From: Candidatus Latescibacterota bacterium
GTDB lineage: Bacteria > Latescibacterota > UBA2968
Assembly: GCA_022821275.1 (NCBI GenBank)
Contig: JAJEDY010000086.1
Span: 1 to 48,671 of the forward strand
DNA: 48,671 bases
Reading direction: 5' to 3'
Shown: positions 9,255 to 17,424 of the stretch, piece by piece
How positions within the stretch are numbered: position 1 is the first letter of the stretch
Layout of the letters: every line of letters starts with the position of its first letter
Made by a program: the position numbers and the translations under genes
Notes under the pieces: generated by a model
Databases searched by the model: none
What the model saw: the letters and a program-made list of their open reading frames with translations, nothing else
Told to the model about the DNA's origin: nothing

Positions 9255-11231
9255 ATGGCCGAATTGAAAGCGATGGATCGGGATTTGCACCCGGAGAGCA
9301 AACATCTGAGCGTGACCACACGCGCCTTTTGCGTGGGGATTGCTGTGACGTTTCTGGTGAATTTTTTGCCCGCTTATTCGGCCTATATCGTGCATTCGTC
9401 GCGCATGGTTTTTGCCCATTTGCCCATGGCGACTATGGTGGTGTTCACGGTGCTGGCGTGGCCGTTGAATGTTTTGATGGCGCGGGTCAAGCCGCAATGG
9501 GCACTGTCGCGGGGCGAGATGGTGGTGGTTTTTTCGATGGGTTGGATTGCGGGAGCTGTGCCAGCGGCAAATTTTATGGGTTTGTTTATCGGGGGGATTG
9601 CCGCGCCTTATTATTATGCGTCGCCCGAGAATCAGTGGGGCGATTATTTGCTGGATGGGTTGCCAAAGTGGGCTGCGCCGCCCAATGAAGCAAAGCAGAT
9701 GACGTATTTTTTTGAGGGCAAGCCCCTAGGGGTTGATATTCCCTGGGATGCGTGGATGACGCCGCTTGTGTGGTGGGGTGTTTTTCTTATTGCACTGGCG
9801 CTGGTGAGCGTGGCGCTGATGGCTGTGTTGCGGCGGCAGTGGGTGGATCGAGAACGCCTGCCTTTTCCCTTAGCCGAAGCACCGCTGACGATGTTGGAGG
9901 AGGTTGAGGCAGGAAAATACAGGCTTCTGCATTCTCGCTTGTTCTGGGTTGGGCTGACCATTCCCGTGGTTGTGGTGGTGTGGAATATCGTGGGTTATTT
10001 TTGGCACACCTTTCCACCTATTCCGTTGATGGATAGATGGGCACTGCCACTTGGGCGCGGGTTTCCGAGTGTTACGATCAAATTGAATTTTTTTGTGCTG
10101 GGGTTCGCGTTTTTTACCAATCTCGATGTGTTGTTCAGTTTGTGGTTTTTCTACGCGCTGGGCATTGTGCAAACCGGTGTTTTTGACCGTCTGGGATATA
10201 CTATTGGCGCGTCGGATATCTGGGGGTCCCGTGGCGGTGCGGCATTGGGCTGGCAGGCGATGGGCGCTTTTTTTGCGTTTACGGCGTTGAGTATGTGGAT
10301 GGCGCGCGCGCATTTGCGGGATGTTTGGCGCAAGGCGATGCACGGCGACGATGCTGTGGATGATTCGGATGAGTTGTTGTCTTATCGGGCGGCGGTGTGG
10401 GGTATTATTGTGGGGGCGGCTTTTCTGTTTTTCTGGTTGTGGCATTCGGGTATGTCCGCGCTGGTATCTGGTGTTTTTCTCTTTGCGCTGATTTTGATGA
10501 CGGTGGGGGTGACGCGGTTTGTGGCCGAGTCGGGTTTGGCTTATGCGCGGATGCCCATTACACCGCAGAGTTTTACGTTTTATACGATTGGTATTCGGCA
10601 GATGGATACCAATAGTGCCGCGTCTCTGGCGCTGTCTTATTCGACGTTTGGCCTGGGCAATACTTTTGGTGCTTCCACACTGGCGCATATCGCGCAGATG
10701 GGCGCGAGGCTCAAGCTCAAGACCCGTTCGCTGTTCTGGACAACGATGTGCGCGCTGGTGGTGTCGATGGTTATTTCAGCGGTGTTCACACTTTATTTGG
10801 GGTATATGTATGGCGCGTACAATTTCAATGTTTATACGTTTAATTCCGGGAATGTGGTGATTTTTAGCAATGTGGTGAAAAAATTGCAAAATCCCTTTGG
10901 CATCAGTCTGGATAGGCTGATGTTTTTTGGTATTGGTGCGGGTCTCACTGCTGTGTGTAGTTTTTTGCGCTATCGGTTTTTGAGGTGGCCGTTAAGTCCT
11001 ATTGGACTGACGGTGTTTACTACGGGTATTTTGCAGCGGCAGGTGTTTACGGTTTTTGTGGCGTGGGCGGTTAAGTCCGTTTTGTTAAAAATTGGCGGTA
11101 TTGGACTTTATCGCCAATCTCTGCCTTTGTTTATGGGGCTGATGCTCGGTTATGTTCTGGGCATTGGGTTGATTTTTATTGTGGATGTGTTGTTTTTCTT
11201 TGGGCAGGGACATCTCGTGCATCACTGGTGA
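9255..11231 (+). CDS. DUF6785-type multi-spanning membrane protein (OPT-like transporter)
   Basis: This 658-residue polytopic protein has roughly a dozen or more hydrophobic helices. Recognisable blocks are WALSRGEMVVVF, AAPYYYASPENQW, GLPKWAAPP, IPWDAWMTPLVWWG, ERLPFPLAEAPL and the C-terminal FLRYRFLRWPLSPIGL. These fit the DUF6785/DUF6784 group, distantly related to OPT oligopeptide transporters, which is common in Latescibacterota and Planctomycetes near PhyH and Gfo/Idh/MocA genes. It should lie in the inner membrane; transport of a small organic solute is an inference. A paralogue of almost the same length lies at 39709. The ribosome site is weak (AAGAGA), and a dispersed repeat ends just upstream. 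A repeat-filled gap separates it from a sodium symporter. Confidence 0.8.
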   Translation: MAELKAMDRDLHPESKHLSVTTRAFCVGIAVTFLVNFLPAYSAYIVHSSRMVFAHLPMATMVVFTVLAWPLNVLMARVKPQWALSRGEMVVVFSMGWIAGAVPAANFMGLFIGGIAAPYYYASPENQWGDYLLDGLPKWAAPPNEAKQMTYFFEGKPLGVDIPWDAWMTPLVWWGVFLIALALVSVALMAVLRRQWVDRERLPFPLAEAPLTMLEEVEAGKYRLLHSRLFWVGLTIPVVVVVWNIVGYFWHTFPPIPLMDRWALPLGRGFPSVTIKLNFFVLGFAFFTNLDVLFSLWFFYALGIVQTGVFDRLGYTIGASDIWGSRGGAALGWQAMGAFFAFTALSMWMARAHLRDVWRKAMHGDDAVDDSDELLSYRAAVWGIIVGAAFLFFWLWHSGMSALVSGVFLFALILMTVGVTRFVAESGLAYARMPITPQSFTFYTIGIRQMDTNSAASLALSYSTFGLGNTFGASTLAHIAQMGARLKLKTRSLFWTTMCALVVSMVISAVFTLYLGYMYGAYNFNVYTFNSGNVVIFSNVVKKLQNPFGISLDRLMFFGIGAGLTAVCSFLRYRFLRWPLSPIGLTVFTTGILQRQVFTVFVAWAVKSVLLKIGGIGLYRQSLPLFMGLMLGYVLGIGLIFIVDVLFFFGQGHLVHHW

Positions 11232-11232
11232 G

Positions 11233-11319
11233 AGAAGTGTGAAGTAGGAAGTGTGAAGTGTGAAATTAACCCGTAGGAGCGGCATCCCTGCCGCGAATAC
11301 CATGGTGAAGTGTGAAGCA
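11233..11319. repeat. GAAGTGTGAA repeat interrupted by a hairpin repeat
   Basis: Copies of GAAGTGTGAA-type units (11234-11265 and 11306-11317) flank a different element at about 11271-11300, GTAGGAGCGGCATCCCTGCC followed by GCGAATA, whose GGCA and TGCC parts pair. One repeat appears inserted into the other. GAAGTGTGAA units recur at 13128-13234 and 48475-48512. The gap 11232-11365 has no gene. Confidence 0.7.
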
Positions 11320-11365
11320 AAGACGGTTGGGGGTTGGGTGGACTGACTAATCGGAGAATTTTTAT

Positions 11366-13126
11366 ATGAGTGAAGCATCGGTTGAGTACGTTGTGATCGG
11401 ATGTTATCTGGCCGTGCTGGTTGGGGTGGGGATGGTGTTTCGCCGTTTTAATGAAAATGTGAGTGATTATTTTCGAAACGGTTGTAAGGGTACCTGGTGG
11501 TTGGTGGGGTCGAGTGCGTTTATGACGGCGTTTAGTGCGTGGACTTTTTCGGGCGCGGCGGGTGCGGCGTATGAAGCTGGTTGGAGTGTGCTGGTGATTT
11601 ATCTGGCAAATTCAGTGGGGTTTGCGATTAACGGTTTGTTTCTCGCAAAATGGTTTCGACAGATCCGGGCTATTACGGGGCCCGAGGTCATTCGCCTGCG
11701 CTTTGGTATTCCGACGCAACAATTTTACGCGTGGATGTCATTTGTGATGCAAACTCTGTATTCGTCGCTGCATCTTCTGGGGTTGGCGATTTTCTGTTCG
11801 GCGGTGTTTGGATATAAAATTGAGCAGGTGATCGTGGTGGTGGGCGCGGTTGTGTTGGTCTATTCGCTGATCGGCGGTAGCTGGGCGGTGACGGCTACGG
11901 ATTTTCTGCAGACGCTTATCCTCATTCCCATTACTATCCTGGTGGGTGTGTTGTGTCTGGTGAAGCTCGGCGGCGTGGGTGCTTTGTTTCAGGGGATTCA
12001 GGATATGGGGCTGTCGTCGGCTTACGGCGTGTTTAACGCACCTGATCAGTTTCCGCTGCGGGCTTATACGTATGCGTGGGCTATCGCAATGCTGCTGAAG
12101 AATGTGATTGGTTATAATACGCTTACGTCGGCGCAGCGGTATTTTCTGGTTAAGGACGGACGCGAGGCGCAGAAGGCGGCGTGGCTGGGTTTTGTTCTGA
12201 TGACGGCGGGTGCGTTCCTGTGGTTTATTCCGCCGATGACTGCGCGGCTTTTGTTCCACGCCGAGGTGATGGCGGTCGATATTCCCAAGGCTGCGGAAGC
12301 GGCGTATGCAATTGCGAGTTTGAATGTGTTGCCGCTGGGTATGACGGGGCTGATGGTGGTGGCGATGTTTGCGGCGACGATGAGTTCGATGGATTCGGGG
12401 TTGAATCGCAATGCGGCGATTTTTACAAATGATATTTATCCGACGCTGTGCCGTTTGTTTGGGAGAACGGCTATGCAGGGCAAAAGTTTGATGCGGTTGG
12501 GGCAGGTGTTCTCTGCGGTGTTTGGGGTGTGCATTGTGAGTATTGCCACGTATTTTGCGAATACAGAAGGCCGAGGCGTGTTTGAACATATGTTGAATAT
12601 CGGCGCATTGCTGGCGCTGCCGATGGCTGTGCCTGCGTTGATGGGGCTGTTTATTCGCACGTCGCCGAGTTGGGCGGCGATTGTGACGGTGTGTGTGACG
12701 TTGATTCCTTCTGCAATCGGGTTTTTTAGCGCGGAACTCTTTGGCGAGACCTGGTCATTTCAGCAGAAGGTGTTTGTCAATCTCGCCGTGGGGATCGTGG
12801 TTTATTTGTTGACGATGCCGTTCTGGAATCGCGCACCGGAATTGTATAAGAAGCAGGCGCAGGACTTTTTTGATCGGATGTTGACACCGGTTGATTTTGA
12901 GAAAGAGATCGGCATACCAAATGATTTGCGTCAGCTCAAAATTATCGGTAGTTTTGCTGCGGTTATTGGTGGGGTAATTTGTATGCTCGTCTTGTTGCCC
13001 AATCCGCTGATCGGACGTCTGGGGATTTTGTTTGTGGGCGGTTTTGTGCTGGGTGTTGGCGGTGTGTTTGTGTGGTTGGGACGGCGCAGCGAGTTGGAGA
13101 CCTCGCGGATTGAGGCGGCGGATTAG
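11366..13126 (+). CDS. Sodium:solute symporter family protein
   Basis: The 586-residue membrane protein fits the SSS (solute:sodium symporter, LeuT-fold) family. It has a first helix VIGCYLAVLVGVGMVF, then DYFRNGCKGTWWLVGSSAFMT and FSAWTFSGAAGAAYEAG, which correspond to the SSS TM1-TM2 region. A conserved TM8-9 region follows (MVVAMFAATMSSMDSGLNRNAAIFTNDIYP), with serines placed like the Na2 sodium site. About 13 helices are expected in the inner membrane. The start at 11366 follows CGGAG about nine bases upstream. A dehydrogenase gene and a PhyH gene follow on the same strand, suggesting uptake then oxidation of the same compound. Family members carry sugars, amino acids, vitamins or osmolytes; the substrate cannot be read here. 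Confidence 0.88.
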   Translation: MSEASVEYVVIGCYLAVLVGVGMVFRRFNENVSDYFRNGCKGTWWLVGSSAFMTAFSAWTFSGAAGAAYEAGWSVLVIYLANSVGFAINGLFLAKWFRQIRAITGPEVIRLRFGIPTQQFYAWMSFVMQTLYSSLHLLGLAIFCSAVFGYKIEQVIVVVGAVVLVYSLIGGSWAVTATDFLQTLILIPITILVGVLCLVKLGGVGALFQGIQDMGLSSAYGVFNAPDQFPLRAYTYAWAIAMLLKNVIGYNTLTSAQRYFLVKDGREAQKAAWLGFVLMTAGAFLWFIPPMTARLLFHAEVMAVDIPKAAEAAYAIASLNVLPLGMTGLMVVAMFAATMSSMDSGLNRNAAIFTNDIYPTLCRLFGRTAMQGKSLMRLGQVFSAVFGVCIVSIATYFANTEGRGVFEHMLNIGALLALPMAVPALMGLFIRTSPSWAAIVTVCVTLIPSAIGFFSAELFGETWSFQQKVFVNLAVGIVVYLLTMPFWNRAPELYKKQAQDFFDRMLTPVDFEKEIGIPNDLRQLKIIGSFAAVIGGVICMLVLLPNPLIGRLGILFVGGFVLGVGGVFVWLGRRSELETSRIEAAD

Positions 13127-13234
13127 GGAAGTGTGAAGGAGGAAGTGTGAAGGAGGAAGTGTGCGATGGAGCACCAGCCTTTGGGTGGTTGGGCGGGGTC
13201 TTCTCACTTCTTACTTCTCACTTCTCACTTCTTT
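13127..13234. repeat. Facing GAAGTGTGAA repeats (imperfect inverted pair)
   Basis: Three direct GAAGTGTGAA-type units (13128-13162) are followed after a G-rich spacer by the complementary orientation, with CTTCTCACTTC units at 13200-13234. Together they could form a long imperfect hairpin between the symporter stop and the dehydrogenase ribosome site. This explains an open frame running upstream of the true dehydrogenase start. Confidence 0.65.
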
Positions 13235-13249
13235 TGGAAGGAGGATTTG

Positions 13250-14218
13250 GTGAAAGCAGCACACGTTGTCGCTCATCGGCAGATTGAGATGTTTGAGGCC
13301 GATGAGCCGAATATTGAGGATTTTCCAGGCGGATCGATAAAGGTTAAGGCGCATATGACCGCGATTTGTGGGTCGGATTCGCCAAAGTTTGTATTGAAAC
13401 AACCGGCCGCGGTGTATCCGATGAACATCGGGACTTCAATTCACGAGTGTATTGGAACGGTGGTTGCGTCGTCTTCGGATCGGTTTCAACCCGGGGATTT
13501 TGTGCAGGCGCGCCCCACGGCGGGTATTGGTGGGTTGGCTGAGTATTATATTTCGAGCGAAAAAGTGGGGGTGCATCTCACGGACTATAAACCCCTCGAT
13601 GAATTGTTGATGTCTCAGCCTCTGGGGACGGTGATTTGGGCGTGTCGCAAATTGGGCAATATTCTCAATTGGGATGCCGTGGTGGTGGGGCAGGGCCCCA
13701 TGGGTTTGTTGATGACGCATTTGCTGAGCAATTTGGGGGCGAAGACCGTGGTTGCTGTAGATACGGTCGATTTTCGTCTCGAAGCGGCAAAAAAGATGCG
13801 GGCAACCCATGTGGTGAATCCCGACAGGGAAGATGTGGTGGCTGTTGTTAGAGATATTACAGATGGGCGCATGGCCGATCTGACGGTGGAAATTGTGGGG
13901 CACAATCAGGATACGGTCAATTTGTGTCTGAATTTAACCAAACGTCTGGGTACGGTGCTGGCGTTTGGCGTGCCCGATGACGATGTGTACGCGTTTAATT
14001 ATCGCGCTTTTTTTAGTAAAAATGTGACGCTGATTGGCTCTGTGGGGCCAGATTCGCTGAATGATTATCCTCTGGCTATGGATATGATCGCACAGGGACG
14101 CATTGATGTTTCGCCGATTATCACACACCATTTGCCGTTTACAGAGGTGCAAAAGGGTTTTGAATTGTTTGTGGATCATCGGGATGAGGCGATTAAGGTT
14201 GTGTTGGATTATGAGTAG
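13250..14218 (+). CDS. Zinc-type alcohol dehydrogenase-like oxidoreductase (MDR family)
   Basis: This 322-residue member of the medium-chain dehydrogenase/reductase family probably oxidises an alcohol or polyol with NAD(P)+. Catalytic zinc-site residues appear as AICGSDSP (Cys40) and SIHECIG (His65-Glu66). The Rossmann motif GQGPMGLL lies near residue 147, followed by VVAVDTVDFRLEAAKK. The four-cysteine structural zinc lobe of classical members is not seen. GTG at 13250 is chosen because GGAAGGAGG lies just upstream and the N-terminus KAAHVVAHRQIE fits the family; the frame further upstream only translates repeat DNA. The PhyH gene follows after a G-rich 68-base gap. Confidence 0.85.
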   Translation: MKAAHVVAHRQIEMFEADEPNIEDFPGGSIKVKAHMTAICGSDSPKFVLKQPAAVYPMNIGTSIHECIGTVVASSSDRFQPGDFVQARPTAGIGGLAEYYISSEKVGVHLTDYKPLDELLMSQPLGTVIWACRKLGNILNWDAVVVGQGPMGLLMTHLLSNLGAKTVVAVDTVDFRLEAAKKMRATHVVNPDREDVVAVVRDITDGRMADLTVEIVGHNQDTVNLCLNLTKRLGTVLAFGVPDDDVYAFNYRAFFSKNVTLIGSVGPDSLNDYPLAMDMIAQGRIDVSPIITHHLPFTEVQKGFELFVDHRDEAIKVVLDYE

Positions 14219-14242
14219 GGGCTGGGACTGGGGGCTGATGGG
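14218..14242 (+). promoter_or_regulatory. G-quadruplex-type motif after the dehydrogenase stop
   Basis: Four runs of three or more G (14218-14221, 14224-14226, 14230-14234, 14240-14242) with loops of 2, 3 and 5 bases match the standard quadruplex rule on the sense strand. The motif starts in the TAG stop codon itself and precedes the PhyH ribosome site by about 30 bases. Confidence 0.5.
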
Positions 14243-14286
14243 ACTGGTGGTTGGGAACGACAACTGCTAACTGAAAGGAGATTCCC

Positions 14287-15033
14287 ATGCAGATGACCAA
14301 AGCTCAAAAGCAGCAGTTTTTCGAAGATGGATATGTGCTTGTGCGTGGTGCTGTGCCAAAGTTAATGGCCGATCAAGCGCGGAAGGCTATTAACCATCAC
14401 ATGCGTTTTCGCGTGATGCAACAGGGACGAAATCCAGGGTTGAGCAACGAGCCGGTGATTACAGATTTGTTTAATAAATCGCCGCTTTGGGGTCTGTGCG
14501 AGTCGGTTGTGGGAGAGGGGAAGTTGATCCCACAACAGGGAGGTAACGTGAAGCTCAATTTTCCCGATGCAGAGGAGCGTCCACTGACGCGAGGGCATCT
14601 GGATTTGGGTGGGAAGTTGAAGGATGGGTTGCTGAGTCGCGGTATGACGCTGCTGGTGGTGGTTCTGGTCCACGATGTTCCGCGACCATATATGGGCAAT
14701 TTCTGTTTTTGGCCCGGATCGCATCGCGCTTATGAGGCGGCGTTTCAAAAGGATCCCAATTACGTGGAGACGGCAAAGGCCAATCGCCGGATTCCCGATA
14801 TCGATTTGCCGCATGGGCCGATTCAGTTTATGGGCGAGGCAGGCGATGCGGTGATCTGCCATCACCAGATGTATCACAACGGAGGTCCAAATCATTCGCC
14901 CGATATCCGGTATGCTGTGATTTTCAGACCCCGACACGTCAATGCCAGAGAAAATAGCACGGATGCGATGACCGATATCTGGCGGGAGTTTGAAGGATTG
15001 ACGGATCTGAAGGAAGAGGCGATGGCGGTTTAG
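14287..15033 (+). CDS. Phytanoyl-CoA dioxygenase family protein
   Basis: This 248-residue protein fits the PhyH family of Fe(II)/2-oxoglutarate oxygenases, which hydroxylate small organic molecules with O2 and 2-oxoglutarate. The N-terminus QQFFEDGYVLVRGAVPK is the family start. The iron motif His-x-Asp is seen as GHLD near residue 103, the distal His in the QMYHNGGPN stretch near residue 197, and the oxoglutarate-binding Arg probably in DIRYAVIF. AAAGGAG precedes ATG 14287. It is the last gene of the symporter-dehydrogenase run and is followed by a strong terminator at 15079. The native substrate is unknown; few bacterial members act on phytanoyl-CoA. Confidence 0.88.
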   Translation: MQMTKAQKQQFFEDGYVLVRGAVPKLMADQARKAINHHMRFRVMQQGRNPGLSNEPVITDLFNKSPLWGLCESVVGEGKLIPQQGGNVKLNFPDAEERPLTRGHLDLGGKLKDGLLSRGMTLLVVVLVHDVPRPYMGNFCFWPGSHRAYEAAFQKDPNYVETAKANRRIPDIDLPHGPIQFMGEAGDAVICHHQMYHNGGPNHSPDIRYAVIFRPRHVNARENSTDAMTDIWREFEGLTDLKEEAMAV

Positions 15034-15078
15034 GTATTTGTTTCGCTATGGTTCATCCAGACCGATGGATAAAAGGTT

Positions 15079-15147
15079 CCCCCCCGATGACAAGTGCTCC
15101 AGGCGAGCACTCTCCTGTACGGAGTAGTCGGGGGGGTCATTTTTTTT
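15079..15147 (+). terminator. Branched (three-way junction) rho-independent terminator
   Basis: A perfect 9-bp stem pairs CCCCCCCGA (15079-15087) with TCGGGGGGG (15128-15136) and is followed by a run of eight T (15140-15147). Inside the stem are two further hairpins: AGTGCT/AGCACT (15093-15111, loop CCAGGCG) and CTCC/GGAG (15112-15124, loop TGTAC). It lies 45 bases after the PhyH stop and should end that operon. Confidence 0.8.
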
Positions 15148-15419
15148 CCATCAGTTCACTATTCTCTCGCGATTCTGTGATGGCTTTAAGCCAGAATAAG
15201 CCAACCGCAGTCTCACAGGCGTTTCTATTGCTCCCCATTACGCTCCAATTCTGTGATGCTCTGTCATAGCTTGTCACAGCTTGTCATAGCTCCCGAGTTG
15301 ACTATCTATCATTAAACACGTATCGTTTGCTGCGGTCCGTTGGACTCGTTGATTTTTTTATTCAATTGCGCCCCTATTACGCCTCCGAAATCAAGTCAGA
15401 CAGCAGTCGGATTTGGCTG
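15148..15419. other. Non-coding gap with 10-bp tandem repeats at 15251-15290
   Basis: No gene is seen. At 15261-15290 three 10-base units follow one another (CTGTCATAGC, TTGTCACAGC, TTGTCATAGC), preceded by a weaker copy CTGTGATGCT at 15251. The 10-base spacing places each copy on the same DNA face. They lie 130 bases beyond the 3' end of the reverse-strand methyltransferase and mark the left edge of the cassette. Confidence 0.55.
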
Positions 15420-16634
15420 TCATGGCTTCTCAAACATTACAACACTCTCTCGAGACGCCACTCGTCCATATTTTCCCATCTGCTGTGCACTATTTCCACG
15501 TCTTCGCACTACTCGTATTTCCTCACAGATGAGCCCTGCTTGTTCCCCGATCTCTGCCGTGAACTCATCAACAAGGATAGCCTTACCGTCATATTGTGCA
15601 TTCCCCACGACGAACGCTGCTTTAGCTCCTTTGCGACAAACACGGGCAACTTCGCAAAGACATAAATACATGTCCAAGAAATATCCCTCTAGCATGTGCT
15701 GCATGCGCTTGTCACGTAGATCTCGGATACTGTCGCTTAAAGCCTTAGGAGACTTATATCTTTCAGCCGCTGGTCGATTCGGACGAGCTTCCGGATGGGA
15801 ATGAAACGTCTGGTATCTAAGTGCTCGATTGGCTTCCCAGTCAAGAAAGGCAAACATCAATTCGACCCCAAAAATTCGCGTGTAGTCGTGACGGTTGGGG
15901 TACGGCGGAGAAGTAATCACGGCTGAGTATTTCTCATCAGATGCCGGCATGACACGCGCATCCGCGACACGGGCTTTCCAATATCTATTGACTTGGGGAG
16001 ATATGTCACAAATATCCGACAACATCATCTCAACTTGTTTTTTTAAAAAAATCGTAACGTTCTCGGCACCATCACCTTGATTCAACCACCTTAGCCAACC
16101 TCCAGTTGCGACCGCATGGCTGAAACGTGGTATGATGGAAATCAACGCTAATCGGAAGAAGTCCCGTTCCGAGGACGAACACTTGAGATTCTCGATACTT
16201 GTCGCGACTGTGTCAAGTGCTTCAAGCCGTCCCTCTGGGAGTGCCTTGTGAACCAGTTCCGGATAGGCGCGGCTCATGGGTGTCGTGCCGTTGTGTACCA
16301 ATGTATTTTCGAGTGTTCGCCATGCTGTTTTCAATCGCTTTCGAGAGAAAGTAGCGGTCTTAGTATTAGATGCGAGAATGGCGAGCGGAGAAAGATCATA
16401 GCCGTTACTCGAAACGCCCATTTCCTTGGCCGCCAATAGCGTTGTACCTGCGCCCACGAAGGGATCAAGGATCCTATCCTGACCGTTAAGGCCCCATTCA
16501 TCAATTAACGCGTGTACGAGGTTATCGGTGAAGCTATGGGGAAATAGATACCAACGGTGAACGGCTTTCTCTTTGGCATCTTTTGGAGTCACCCAATGTC
16601 TCCACTCTGCCTGCTCGGTGGTTTGATATTTCAT
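15420..16634 (-). CDS. Site-specific DNA methyltransferase (amino-methyltransferase fold)
   Basis: This 404-residue protein carries both hallmarks of S-adenosylmethionine-dependent DNA amino-methyltransferases: DPFVGAGTT (motif I, residues 57-65, cofactor binding) and ITSPPYPNR (motif IV, 240-248, catalytic). SPPY favours N4-cytosine methylation, although adenine methylases of this branch also carry it. About 175 residues separate motif I from motif IV, unlike the common beta order (IV before I), and could hold the target-recognition region. It is the last gene of the reverse-strand cassette, 13 bases after the PIN gene, with no conventional restriction endonuclease beside it. It probably marks host DNA; an orphan regulatory methylase is the alternative. 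Confidence 0.85.
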   Translation of the reverse strand: MKYQTTEQAEWRHWVTPKDAKEKAVHRWYLFPHSFTDNLVHALIDEWGLNGQDRILDPFVGAGTTLLAAKEMGVSSNGYDLSPLAILASNTKTATFSRKRLKTAWRTLENTLVHNGTTPMSRAYPELVHKALPEGRLEALDTVATSIENLKCSSSERDFFRLALISIIPRFSHAVATGGWLRWLNQGDGAENVTIFLKKQVEMMLSDICDISPQVNRYWKARVADARVMPASDEKYSAVITSPPYPNRHDYTRIFGVELMFAFLDWEANRALRYQTFHSHPEARPNRPAAERYKSPKALSDSIRDLRDKRMQHMLEGYFLDMYLCLCEVARVCRKGAKAAFVVGNAQYDGKAILVDEFTAEIGEQAGLICEEIRVVRRRGNSAQQMGKYGRVASRESVVMFEKP

Positions 16635-16647
16635 AACCAGACCTATC

Positions 16648-17424
16648 TCAAGGAAAAGATGGAGATGACAATCCTTTACGTCTGCCTGTATGCGTAACTG
16701 TGAAGGCTTGGGGTAGTTTGATCTCGATCTCCGTTTTAAGTATCACTTCGCTGATAAGCTCATTCAACTTTTGTCGAATTTCCTCGTATCGTTGCTCCTG
16801 TGAATCACGGATATAATTCACAGTTTCTATGAGGTAGCTATCAGCTGTGATCAAATAGTTTGCTCCGGCAGCCACTGCACTTGCGTAAATAATACTATCT
16901 ATCTCGCCCATGTAAATAAGACCAACTATGCCTTTCGCCAACTCAATTACCTCATTTGTACGGTCGCTATCACTTCGCGTAATCGTAACGCCAGACTCCT
17001 CTAACATTGAGTTAAGATCGTCAATACGATCCTTGATAGCTGCTAAATCCTCAATGGCTATCCGATCTCGAATTTCCTTTGGCAAAAAATTTGACCATAT
17101 TCGATGAGGGATGCCCTCTTGAGCCATTTTTACACGTGCTTCTCCCTCCGTAATTCCAGTGAGTATCTCGATTTCTGAGACGGGTGCGTATTCGACCTGT
17201 ACATCCCTTGATAGTAACACAATCGTCTCCAAGCCTTGTAGCAGTGATTCTTTTAGAAGTTTTTCAGAAACTTTGCCAAAATGGTTTTTCAATATTGAGA
17301 CCGTTTGCTCGTCCGTAGGAAATTCAAGACCATCCTTCTTTGCGGACTCCAGACAAAGCCGAATGTAGTGTAATGTCATCGTGTCCAGAAACACTACTTT
17401 CTGGAAGGGGTACTCCTCTTTCAT
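16648..17424 (-). CDS. PIN-like domain nuclease
   Basis: This 258-residue protein shows a PIN-fold acidic pattern. It has Asp14 in VVFLDTMTLHYI, Glu84/Glu86 in PVSEIEILTG, Asp176 in GEIDSIIYASAVAAGANYL and Asp195 in ITADSYL. The GA-x-YLIT-x-D tail strand is the most typical part. These residues would bind Mg2+ or Mn2+ for RNA or DNA cleavage. It is longer than toxin PIN proteins (about 130 residues), with extra helices between the second and third acidic positions and a 60-residue C-terminal tail. Its ATG overlaps the stop of the ATPase gene by four bases (ATGA), implying coupled translation and a shared complex. In context it could be the effector nuclease of the cassette; no antitoxin-like partner of VapB type is seen. 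Confidence 0.75.
   Translation of the reverse strand: MKEEYPFQKVVFLDTMTLHYIRLCLESAKKDGLEFPTDEQTVSILKNHFGKVSEKLLKESLLQGLETIVLLSRDVQVEYAPVSEIEILTGITEGEARVKMAQEGIPHRIWSNFLPKEIRDRIAIEDLAAIKDRIDDLNSMLEESGVTITRSDSDRTNEVIELAKGIVGLIYMGEIDSIIYASAVAAGANYLITADSYLIETVNYIRDSQEQRYEEIRQKLNELISEVILKTEIEIKLPQAFTVTHTGRRKGLSSPSFP

Noticed and set aside
15327-15665. Forward-strand open frames across the methyltransferase 3' end
   Set aside because: They overlap the reverse-strand methyltransferase, lack ribosome sites and show no known motif.
16648-17424. VapC-type toxin-antitoxin pair
   Set aside because: The PIN protein is far longer than VapC and its partner is a 393-residue ATPase, not a small antitoxin.
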